From Lunularia cruciata (lineage: Eukaryota > Streptophyta > Marchantiopsida > Lunulariales > Lunulariaceae), in assembly GCA_948567375.1 (NCBI GenBank), contig OX419758.1:46939001-47003000 (forward strand): DNA of 64,000 bases, written 5' to 3'. The notes under the pieces were generated by a model, which made no database searches, was not told where the DNA came from, and worked only from the letters and a program-made list of their open reading frames with translations. Positions within the stretch are counted from its first letter, which is position 1; each line of letters begins with the position of its first letter. Positions 47,800-58,197 of the stretch are shown in pieces. The translations under genes were made by a program, and so were the position numbers.

Positions 47800-50700
47800 A
47801 GCCTTTGTGGGATGATGCTAATCTGATCAATCTTGTGGAGACATGGGAACATGAAGGAAACACCATTCAAGATATTGAAGGATTCACTCTTGTTGGTTCA
47901 ACCTGGAACAAGCGGAGGCAACATAGAGGAAGAGGCTTTGGAGGTATTGCTACTTATGTCAGATTTGGCTTTGAAGAATCAGTCTCTTTGATAGGTCAAG
48001 ATTCAAGTGGACAATACCAATGGTTGAGGATTGGAGGAGTTGCCACACCTTGCTTCATTGCTATTTGTTACTTTGCCCCATTGATAGCACCAATCTATTC
48101 AAGTGGAGTTCTCAACACCATGCAGCCTATCCACTCCTTGACGTGTTAGAGGAGTGGATAGGCTGCATGTGTTAGAGTTTCAAAGTAAAGGTGCAGTACT
48201 TGTTCTTGGTGATTTCAATGCTAGGATCCAAGCCTCTCAGATCCCTGAGTTGAGTGGCCTTGAGAATGATCCTTTCCATAGCTTGATAGACCATTCTAGT
48301 GCTTGGTCAGGCTCTTCCAAAGATCCCATGTCCTACCCCATGAGTGAGCACTTTTTGAGCTTTGGTGGCAATTGTAGCTTGTAGCTTGAATGGCCTTTCT
48401 CAATTTCTAGAAACTTGTAAAAGCACATGCTTTGCCTCAGGTGGATCAAGCACCGTAGATTATATGCTCACTTCAACTAATGATATCCATCTTGTCTCAG
48501 ATTTTTTGTTTTAGATCCTCAACCAGAATCAGACCATGCACCTCTATCTTGTACCATCCTTCTTCCTTGCCTCAATAGAACCACATTACCTATTGACCAT
48601 GCCTTTAGAGGCAAACTTTGTCTAGATTTTCACAAGAGAGACTTGTACCAACAAGCTATCCAAGAGAAATTGTGTTCTATGGAGTGGAGTTCTGATTTTC
48701 AACAACGTAGTGATCAATTGGTTGAACTTCTTCAATATGCATCAACTTCTTTGTTTCCAAGAGGCTCTCACAAGAAGAGACTTGGTCTCCCTTGCAATAG
48801 GTGGTATGATGCTGATTGTAAAATGGCAAGGATCAAAGCTATAGATAGGTCTCTTGATCAGATTGCACAAAATCAGGCCTTTGTTTCATATAGAAAGTTG
48901 GTGAAGAGCAAAAAGCGAGCATTTTTGAGACTCAAGGAAGTTGAGTTGAGCATTGAACTGACTAGCAATCCCAAGGCTTTTGGAAGAAGGTAACCATCAG
49001 ATCTCCATCTCCATTGCTGGACCTGAATGAGCTTTGTGACTATATGAAGGATCTGTACTTTTTCCCTAATGCTCCAAGCATGGCACCTTGCCTTGGATCT
49101 GCTCTCACCATCTCTGAAGCTGATGTCAAGTACCAATTGAAGAAGTTGGCCAATGGTAAGGCTGAAGACCTTGATGGACTATGTGTTGAACTTCTGAAGT
49201 GGAGCGGTAGCCAACTGATTTCAGTACTCACTTCTCATTTGAATGAGGCAATCAAGTGTGGCTTTCCTGATAGATGGTGCTTCAAGAAGGTAGTTCCTAT
49301 TCACAAGTCTGGCCAGAGAGATGTTGTCACCAATTACCGTACCATACTTGTTGGTAGTGTCTTTGCCAAGTTGTATGGTCAAATTTTGGAGTCTATTTTG
49401 AGCACTTGGGCTAAAAAGTACAAAATTCAAGCTAAGTGCCAAGCTGGTTTCAGATCAGGCTTTAGTACTTTGGATCATCTATTGGTACTCCATGTTTTGT
49501 GGTGGAAATCTAAGGGTGTTGGGAGAGCTCTCTATGTTGCATTTATTGATTTCAGGAAGGCCTTTGATAAGGTGTTGAGGAAATCTCTAAGTGAGGGACT
49601 CACTCAAGTGGGTGTTTCAGCTGATCTGATTGGTGCTATCTCTAGACTCTATGAGAAAGTGATTGTGAAACTTTCATTTTTGAGCTCTCAAGATGTCCTT
49701 AGCACAATGGGTGTGATTCAAGGTTTCTCTCTATCTCCAACTCTATTTGGAATCTTCATTGATGATCTGGAGATTCTACTCATGGAAGCTGGAGCTATAG
49801 GTGTACAGGTTGGCTCTTTGATGATACATGCACACCTTTATGTAGATGATGTAGTGCTCCTCTCCACAAATCCACAGAGTTTATAGAAGTTATTGGATTC
49901 TCTTTGTTGCTTTTGCAATCAAACAAAGATGGAGGTGAACCTTGACAAGTCCAAGATGATTGTGGTGGGTTCTAAAGGTGTCACACCTTTCTTTTTCAAT
50001 GGACAGCAATTGGAGAAAGTTTCTTCTTATAAGTACTTGGGCCTTGAGTTTTCTCATGACTATAGCTGGTCTACTTGTGTGAAGATGAGAATCAATGCAG
50101 GCTTTAGAGCTTTGTATTCACTCATGAATTGCTCTAGACTTGCTCATCTTACCACATGGGAGTTGAAGAAGGTGTTGTTCAGATCTCTTGTGCAGCTGGT
50201 GGTTCTCTATGGTCCTCAGATTTGGGGTCCAGGTACTAAGAAGACATGGTGGCAAAAGGTGGAGAAAATTCAGAAATTGTTTTTGTGTGATGAACTTGGA
50301 GTGAGGACTCAAACTCCTTATGTATTGCTGCTTGCTGAAACTGGATTTTTGCCCCTTGAGGCTGAAGCTTTGTTCTTGGCTCTCACATATGCCACTAAGG
50401 TGAGGTCCATGGAGCATGAGAGACTTCCCTACCAAGCTTTTTGTGCCACTCTATCTATTGGTTGGTATACAGATCTGATTTCATGGGCCACAAGGTGGAA
50501 TATTCCTGAGCAACATTGGAGATTGGAGCCTATTGCACTTCGAGAGGTGATCAAGGAGCAGTTCTTATTACACTTATGACAGCAACCCGGTACCAAGATG
50601 GTGTTCTATCAACAGTTTGTAAATCCTATGTTGGTGTATTGTGAGCAAGATTATCTCTTGGCTAGGATTCTACTTCACTTAGACATGTTATTGCTCAATA

Positions 50701-50990
50701 TAGAACTAGTTCTCATAGACTAGAAGTAGAACAAGGGCGTTGGCAGCAGATAGAGCACTCCATGCAACTTTGCAAATTGTGTACTATGAGCAAAGTTGAG
50801 GATGAGCACCATGTGTTTGTTTATTACCCTTGTTACATGCAGATCAGAGTTAGACATCAGATTACTTGTAGTGATTTCTCAACTCTCCTACAGGTTGAAG
50901 CTTTGGCATAAGGGAAGTATATGATAGACATTAGTTTACATCGGACCAATTTGTTACAGATTGGTCAGATGCCCTAGGCTTTGGCCTAGG
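47800..50990 (+). pseudogene. LINE ORF2: AP endonuclease and reverse transcriptase
   Basis: The endonuclease part includes GFGGIATYVR and LVLGDFNARI (48200). The RT part at 49014-49886 includes VVPIHKSGQRDVVTNYR, FIDFRKAFDKV, GVIQGFSLSPTLF and the catalytic LYVDDVVLL (near 49840). A Cys/His segment (CKLCTM...HHVFV) lies near 50770-50830. Breaks are a hairpin-associated frameshift at 48119-48169, stops around 48380-48640, a frameshift near 48990, and TAG at 49884 where the frame otherwise continues to 50579. Confidence 0.9.
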
Positions 50991-51068
50991 CTCACATTTC
51001 ATATGTTTTGTATTGTATTTCCAGCCTTTTGACTCTTTGGGTCTTCCGGGCTTTATATTTCATTGTTC

Positions 51069-51860
51069 ATTGTTCATTGATGACATTTTGGTCATGAAGG
51101 AGCATGAAAGACATTTGTTGAGTTGTTTGAGAGATTGAGATCTCAAATACTCAAATTACTTCTTGGGAAATGTAAATTCTTCCAGGAGTAGGTTGAGTAT
51201 TTGGGTCACACTATCTACCTTGGTGGACTTGATGTTCAACAAACCAAGGTGAAGGCTATTACATCTATTCTTCAACCCAAAAATGTGAGAAAATTGCAAG
51301 CATCCCTTGGATTGGCAACCTTCTATCATTGATATGTTAGATTTAGTGTGATTGCCAAGGCCTTGACAAAGCTGACCAAGCTTACATAAGAGTGGTGTTG
51401 GAAAGATGTGCAAGAGAGAGCTTTCATAGAGCTTAAGGAGAGGTTGACATCTCCCCTATTCTCAAGAGAAAGATCAAAGGACCACCATTCCAAGTTCATA
51501 TTGATTAGAGTATGTTAAAGCTTGGAGCATTGCTCACCTAGCAAGATGGTGAGGAGAAGGAATTGTGGTGGATTATGCTACTCATTCCAACAATTCAGCA
51601 GAGGTGAAGTAGAGTTCATATAAGAGAGAGTGCTTGGTAGTAGTGTGGGTAGTAATGCATTTTATTTAGCCTATTTGGTAACCCTTCACTCTCATCACTA
51701 ATCATCAACCATTGAAGTGGTTGATGGAGTCAAACAAGCTTTCAAAGAAGCTTGCATGATGAGCTCTGATTTTATAAGAGTATGATTTCATGATTATTCA
51801 TAGACCTAGAATGGTGAACCATGATGCAAATGGATTGAGTAAAAACCCATGTCTTACTTA
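51069..51860 (+). pseudogene. Copy 2 RT C-terminal half and RNase H
   Basis: Resumes with IDDILV after the LINE and follows 8385-9165 of copy 1 (VEYLGH; ASLGLATFYH-like; TNHQPLKWLMES). CAA is present at the position of the copy 1 stop at 8807. Many other stops and frameshifts. Confidence 0.82.
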
Positions 51861-53056
51861 ACCAATAGAATTAGACCGGAGCATGTTAGCATGGTGAGAT
51901 AGATGGATAAATGGTGCAAATTTGGCATGCCTCTACCTTCTATATATGTTTTTTGAAGTTCTAATGGTATCTCTCTCAATACAAATAGGAGGAGTTGTTG
52001 AGTCATAGATCCAAAGGGCAAAAATATTAGTATAGGTCAATGAGACATTTGTGATGATATCTTAGTGATAGATTATCTTTGCATTGGTATTGTGGGTGGC
52101 ATAGTTGGTGCCAAGGAGAAAGACAATGTCCTTTAGCAAGCCATGCAATTTAGATTGGAGGATAGTAGAGTGCAAGTAGTACCACTTCCACCTCAAAGAC
52201 CACAATTGGTAGGTCGTGCTCATGAGAAGCTAGGATATTTTGGCGTAAAGAGTACATATAGCTTACTCTAGAGTCACTATTGATGGTATAGGATACATAT
52301 CAATATATAGTAGCTTTTTGCCAAATGTGTGGTCAAATGATCAAATACAAAATCATTTAGTGCTTCCATGCCATAATTACACCTCTTACTTATCATAGGA
52401 TTAGATTACCGCTAGAGTTTGGACTTTACCATTGATTATGAGATATCATTGGTATGTTTTGGTTATGGTGGAGCACTTCTCTAAGTGGATTGAGTTGGTG
52501 GAACTTCTTGACAAGTCCATTGAATGTACAAGTTACTCATTCTTGGATTGGGTTATTAGTCATTTTGTTCACCAATTGAGGTTATGACTGATCAAGATAT
52601 AGAGTTCTTGGGAGAGTTTTAGGTCTTGTGTAACAAGACCTTGATTTATCATTGTACTACCTCTCAAGATCATCCTAAGGTAGATGGCTTAATAGAGAGA
52701 GTGGTTCAGATGATGAAGAAAAGATTGCATAAGTATGGGTTGTAGAGAGACCACTTTGGAGATTAGGATCTCCAATTACCTTGGTTGACCATGGGCTATC
52801 AATTTATCCAGCAAGCCTCCTTAGAATCCTTCTCTCCTTACTTTCTTCTTTATGGAAAAGATCCAAATTTACCTATAGCTATTTATCATGATATTATTGT
52901 AATTTTGGACTTAGATGATCTGAAGGTATGGCTGAGGGTATGTTCTTAACATGCATAGACCTTTTGGAGAGTGATGACCTTTAAAAAACTTAGCCATTGC
53001 TCAACATAAGGATGCCTTACATTATGCTACTATTTGAGGAGGGAAGTATAGACCTA
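51861..53056 (+). pseudogene. Copy 2 integrase
   Basis: Aligns with 9170-10400. Recognisable pieces are VGRAHEKLGYFGVKSTYSL, VMVEHFSKWIELV and the DGLIERVVQM catalytic Glu segment near 52690. Frameshifted and riddled with stops. Confidence 0.8.
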
Positions 53057-53740
53057 TGAGTTGGTCTGCCTCTCATTCAAGATGAACCTCTGATGGCTAT
53101 TAAGGAAGCACACCATGGACTAAGAAGGCAAAGAACCTCAATTCCATCACACTCCTCCAAAGTTAGAATTCCAAGGCACCACCAAGACTCAAGATATTGC
53201 TCACTAGAAACTCAATGAATGAGAGATAGTTGCAAATGAAAGGATGATGAGTACCTCCTCACTCCTAGCTCATATACTTGTGAAAAGAGTTACTAATTAC
53301 TTAAGTAACTCAAGTTACTCGGCTAAAAGTCAAATAAAGTAAAAGTCTAAAGGAATATCTAAACACATGGGAATAATCCCATGGGTAGGTGGTTTTATCC
53401 TCACCTCCCAACTAAGGCAAGGATTCCTTCACATAGGCTATCCTTTGGCTATAGAAAAATCTGCACCAACAAGACTTGTAGGCCCAAGAGTTCTCAACTC
53501 TTTCCTCAAAGTCAAATAAGTAGGAATAATACCAAGTCCATGCACTAGAAGAAAAAATAGTGATGCTTACTCTTTTCCCTTCCTCTAGAATAGGATCACC
53601 TTCACCTTAGCTAGGACAAACTCTAGCTAATCATGACTAATGTAGAAGCTTAGCTAAACTCCATAGATAATATTTCTCCAATACTTGCAATACCAAACTT
53701 AATATTCCTATAGAGCATACATGCATCAACGTATGTTATA
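53057..53740 (+). mobile_element. Unclassified 0.68-kb repeat, member 2
   Basis: Interrupts the integrase tail of copy 2. Same ends as 35375-36039 (TGAGTTGG, GTTATA) and flanked by GACC. Colinear with member 1 over its full length with many substitutions. Confidence 0.78.
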
Positions 53741-53871
53741 GACCATAAATCCATCAATTACATATAGGCAATTATGTATACCTATGATAGATTGCACCAA
53801 TGACACTTGATGTGACTCTAGGCCACACTATCTTGAGAGTGCACAAGGTTTGCCTTTTGGAGTCCTTAAGT

Positions 53872-54617
53872 TGTAATGCCAAGAGCTAGCCATATGATCT
53901 AGATGTGAAATTTGGTTTGGTAACATCTGGAATGATGTTATACATGATGGAAAAATAGATCAAATAGAAGAATCACCAAAAGAGTACTTCTACTAATAGG
54001 GCAAAAATTGAAATAGACTTGAAAACCTTAGAACCAATAGCTAGACATATGATTTAAAGGTGAGAATTGATTTGGTAACATCTCAAAGTATTTTCACATG
54101 ATGAAATAAATAGATCAGAAAGAGGTATCACCAAAAGGAGACTTCTACTAATAGAGTAGGAAGCAAAATATGCCTGAAATCTTTGAAGGCAATTTTGGAG
54201 GCCTAAACAGATGAATTAGGCCTCAAATATGTGCACATCCTCCCTCCACCCCCCTCTCATAGACAAAAGGCTATCCTTCCCTTCCCCTTACTTTGTCTCA
54301 TCTAGAGCTTTCCAATGGTACCTCACCCACGTGATTTTGAGATTCCTACAAGAAGATTCTCTAAAAGATTCCTTCCGGTCACATCTTATTTGACCAACCA
54401 GATAGGACCAAGACTGACATGTCACCCATCCAAGTAAGTAATCCAAGGGTGGAGCTTTCTAACATGTCACCTATCTATGTACCTAATCCTATGGTGGAGC
54501 TGCTTTAGAGGAGATCCTCTTTGTCTATGTAATAAAGAGAAGGTGCTCCTTTGGAGCACTGGAGGATTGAGTGTGAAATCTATGTTTTCTCTCTTCTCTT
54601 GACCTTGGAGTATTACA
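53872..54617 (+). mobile_element. Solo LTR, 746 bp
   Basis: TGTAATGCC...GTATTACA ends, with a polyadenylation-type AATAAA near 54530 followed by a GT/TC-rich tail, as in the R-U5 part of an LTR. It has an internal imperfect duplication (roughly 53885-54000 and 54040-54165). Flanked not by 5 bp but by a 56-bp duplication of copy 2 sequence (53816-53871 and 54618-54673). Confidence 0.82.
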
Positions 54618-54960
54618 CTATAGGCCACACTATCTTGAGATTGCACAAGGTTTTCCTTTTGGAGTCCTTATGTTGGAAGGACATGATGGTCTTATTTGGA
54701 AGGATCATGTGCACAATTGTACACACATGTCACCTCCTAAACATTAATGGCAATATGGACCCAAGCTTGGTTGTTGTACATATTGGCTTGAAGTGTATGT
54801 TGTGTGGCTCTACTAATGGAACCACTTCTATGTTGGTGTGTGATAGTTCTTTGAGAGGATTGCATTTGGTATGCTTGACTCCTCCTCTCATGATGATTCC
54901 TCAAAAACAATGGCTATGTTGTTGATGTACTTGACCTATAGTGAGTTCATTCTTTATGTG
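54618..54960 (+). pseudogene. Copy 2 integrase tail and PHD finger
   Basis: The frame 54551-54925 carries VLLW...GPY-like residues followed by CMLCGSTNGTTSMLVCD and LVCLTPPLMMIPQKQWLC. It is the PHD finger of copy 1 with CAA instead of the nonsense codon. The second Cys pair and the His are partly lost (SSLRGLHLVC). The TGA after the last position is shared with copy 1. Confidence 0.85.
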
Positions 54961-55099
54961 ATATAGATTTCAGACAAGCAACTAACAATGGGTCTCAATA
55001 GCACTTGGCCTCCTAATCTTGCCCACTATAGGCCATATCACATACTTAGAGTAGATGGCTATTTGGAGTTAGAGGAACCTAACCACCAACTAAGGGGCA

Positions 55100-55740
55100 A
55101 TTATAGCACTTTGGAGTTTATTTAAGACTTTTGTATAAGTTGTGCTTCTATAGCATATGATGCTGATATTGATATATGTTGTGTACTCATGTATACTCAT
55201 GAAAATTGTCATGACATTTGCAACACCAAAGCTAGTTTGCTCAAACATTGGAATGTTAGTCTAGGTAGTCATAGTTATATCAATAGTTGTTGAGAGACTT
55301 CTTAATGGCGGCCAGATTTTGTGTTAGAGCAATAGTCATGCCATTAAAGCTACAATAAATCACACCATTTGCATTGTCAGATGGGCAATCAGCAATGCCA
55401 TTAGGGTTGGAGTGCAAGGTCAAGTCCAGGGAGTAGACCTTTGAAGTGCAGCTCTAGAGAGCTCACTTCTTGATGTTGAGCCTTTGAGTTCTTAGCTATG
55501 ATGGATAGAAGCTAGCAAGCATCACCTAGAGTACCTTACCTAGAGAAGGAGTGGCTTGATAGTGTAATCAAAGCCTATTTGTTGGCAAGATTGAGTTGAG
55601 TGTGATTATTTTTTGATTTGAGTTGGTTGGAGATTGACTAATTATTGTGGCTCTTTATAGTTTATGTATGAGTTGTGCTTCTATAGTATATAGTGCTGAA
55701 AACAATTTTTGTTTTGTAGCAATGGATATATGCACTACCA
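55100..55740 (+). repeat. Terminal repeats B1-A2-B2 of copy 2
   Basis: B1 at 55100-55206, A2 at 55207-55644 and B2 at 55644-55740, in the same order and with the same A2/B2 junction (ATTATTGTGG) as copy 1. The B1/A2 palindrome has decayed (AAAATTGTCATGAC). Confidence 0.88.
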
Positions 55741-55769
55741 TTGTGTTTCTCCACAAGCTTCTAGGGAGT

Positions 55770-57127
55770 CTACATAGGAAGCTATGGAGAATCCACAAGT
55801 GAGACAAGCATTTGTCTACTTCAAGAAGAGAGTGAGTACAATCAAGAACATGATTTGCAAATGACCACTCAAGATGGAGAAAATTGCAAAACTGTGAGAA
55901 TGAGAAGACTAACACAAAGACTCAATGAGTGGGATTATGATAAGACATCTTATTCTTGCATTATTATAGCTAAGATTGAATGAACAGATTTAGATGCAGA
56001 TCTTGTTCATTTCCAAGATATAGTGCAATCACCTAAGTGGATGAAGAACATGGATAAGGAATTCAAGTCATTGAAGCAAAACAAGACTTGGAAGCTAATA
56101 GCATTGCCAAAAGAGAGAAAAGCAATCAAATGTATTTGGTTTTATGGAACCAAGTTTTATACTAAAGGCAACACCTCAAGGCATAAGAGTAGACTTGTAG
56201 GCAAGGGGTATTCATAGCTTGTAAGAATTGACTATGAGGAGACATTTTCTCCAATTGTCAATTTTGAGTCCATCAAATTTGCTCTTTTTCTAGCTATAAC
56301 AAAAGACATAGAGATAGTGCAATTTAACATCATGAAATTTTTTCTATTGGAGATTTTCATAAGGAAATTTACATGAAATAGCCGTAAGGATACAAAGAAG
56401 CTAGAAAGGACAATAGTGTTTGCAGATTGCTAAAGAGCCTTTATGGCTTGAAGCAAGCCTCAAGGAATGGACTTTTTAGTGTGGTATGGGTTGTAACTAT
56501 TACTTTTTGATCCTTGTTTTTATTATCCATTTGGGATAATCCTCACTATCTTTGTAGACAATGGATGATTTCCATGAAAGCCAAAACTCACATTACTACC
56601 ATGTTACATCGATCACCTTGGTCAAGAGTTTGAAATTACACATAGAGAAGCAAGATACTATGATATTGATTTTTCTGATGACTCAGACAATAGAGTGTTG
56701 CATAACTGTTTCATATTCTAAATGTATGGTGGACCACTAGCTTGAAGCAGCCAACAATAATAATAGGTTGTTACTGCTACCATAGAGGTTGAGTACATAA
56801 TAGCATGTTTAGCTACCAAGTAAGGAATATGGTTCCATATGTTACTTAAAGAACTACAATTTGGACAAGATGGTCCAACTCCAAGGTATAGAAACAATCA
56901 AAGTGCTATTAAGCTAGTGTACAATGCAAAATTCCACAAGAGAACCAAGCACATAAAGATCCACTATCATTATATAATAGAGTAGCAAGAGAAATAGGAG
57001 ATCTATTTTACCTACACCCAACACCAATAATCAAATTGCAAATATCTGTAAGAAGCTTTATCAATAGATAAGTTTTGTAAGTTCATAAGTTTAATTGGAG
57101 TAGTACTATTTCTTCAACGAGTGAGAG
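55770..57127 (+). pseudogene. Ty1/copia Pol, part 2: RT and RNase H
   Basis: The continuation of 32330-33559 after the nested element. The RT start at 56023-56217 reads WMKNMDKEFKSLKQNKTW and GTKFYTKGNTSRHKSRLVGKGYS (HKSRLVGKGYS is diagnostic). RNase H near 56890-56990 reads NNQSAIKLVYNAKFHKRTKHI. Stops and deletions remove the catalytic YVDD region. Confidence 0.85.
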
Positions 57128-57420
57128 TGTTGAAATTGTATTTTAGATGGTAGTACATGTGGTATATGATAGTTGAGGTTGGTATAGGTTGGTATACACT
57201 ATAGAAGTTAGTGTTTTCACATAGCATCTAGCCGCAACATTAGTTAGTATTAGAGCAACTAGTGCTTGCTTATAGGTCTTACCTTGCAGTGATATGCATT
57301 CCTCCAATTCCATCAAGATGCTAGTAATATAGTCAAGAAAGATTGAGCAAAGATGTGAGAGAAGCAGTCTGAAGCAGCAGGACACTCAGTAAGGCCAAGT
57401 GTTCCATTAATTTAGAACTT
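57128..57420 (+). repeat. Candidate 3' LTR start of the copia element
   Basis: TGTTGAAATTG follows a short purine run (GAGTGAGAG) right after RNase H, as expected for a copia 3' LTR. I could not find the matching 5' LTR to the left, so the extent is a guess. Confidence 0.5.
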
Positions 57421-58197
57421 GCATACTAGCATGTATGTAATCGTGCATATTAGCATTTTGAGAATCCATTTCCTCATTTTATTTCATGTAACTAGATCTG
57501 GAATAAGAGAAAGACCAGTGATGTGAATTCAGTATATTTTAGTGTTTCTTGTGTTTCATAATTGATGCATAGATTTGCATTCGTTTTGATATAAAAAAAT
57601 GTTCTCTAATTCAAACATGTATATGATACTTAAAGTATAAATAGCAGTTGGGAAAGAAAATCAGCGAAGCAGGGCCAAGGAAATTGTAGGATATCACCCA
57701 AAAGAGAAAATATTACTAATCCAAATAATTATATGAAGCACCGAAGCACCAAGCGTAAAAAGCTGAAAAATAGTTACAAATTCGTCTAATGAACGGGATG
57801 ATTATTGGAAGCATGAATCTCATCCAGCAGTTGGTTGGAAACGATCGAGCACCATATGAGCCGCCACGCCCTATCCAACAAACACGCTGAATCATTCAGT
57901 ATGTGGAATTCGAGAGCAAGTTAAACAAAAATGCTCTGTCGAGTCTAGTGATCTTCACACCTCCAGCGCTATTCAGGTAAGGCCGCCATGGCTACTTCAA
58001 AGTTCATGCAGACCGTCCCTCTGCATAGAACGTGGAAAGAATAATCAAAATATCATTACTTCGGATGCGCGTCAAAAGCCTCACCATTCCCGGTAGTTTA
58101 TCTGATAGGCATGGTTGTTACGCATAATCTTCGGCATTTACACCATACCAGAAGATCTCGTGTGGCAACCATGCTTTTACAAACAAAATGAAAGTAG
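57421..58197. other. Intergenic DNA left of the R2-like element
   Basis: No gene or element recognised. It includes the 3' target flank of the R2-like element, whose terminus is at GACCGCGTAGG near 58200. Confidence 0.4.

Larger units (their letters stand above)
46539..51068 (+). mobile_element. AP-endonuclease LINE (non-LTR retrotransposon)
   Basis: A 4,530-bp element flanked by a 7-bp target duplication ATTGATG (46532-46538 and 51069-51075), exactly at the YIDD codons of copy 2. It has two frames, ORF1 (46891-47730) and a broken ORF2 (about 47800-50990). The 3' end is the segment CTTTGGGTCTTCCGGG...; a truncated sister lies at 38056-38150. Apparently full length at the 5' side. Confidence 0.93.
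33560..55740 (+). mobile_element. Methyltransferase/PHD retroelement, copy 2 (old, nested insertions)
   Basis: The same element as at 1755-11633, spread over 22 kb by later insertions. Homologous segments are 33560-35374, 36040-38055, 38151-39598, 41297-41993, 45717-46538, 51069-53056, 53741-53871 and 54618-55740. It keeps gag, protease, methyltransferase, RT, integrase and PHD in the same order and the same A1...B1-A2-B2 repeats. It is far more AT-rich and more broken than copy 1. It sits inside the copia element and is flanked by a 19-bp direct repeat (33541-33559 and 55751-55769). Confidence 0.9.
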
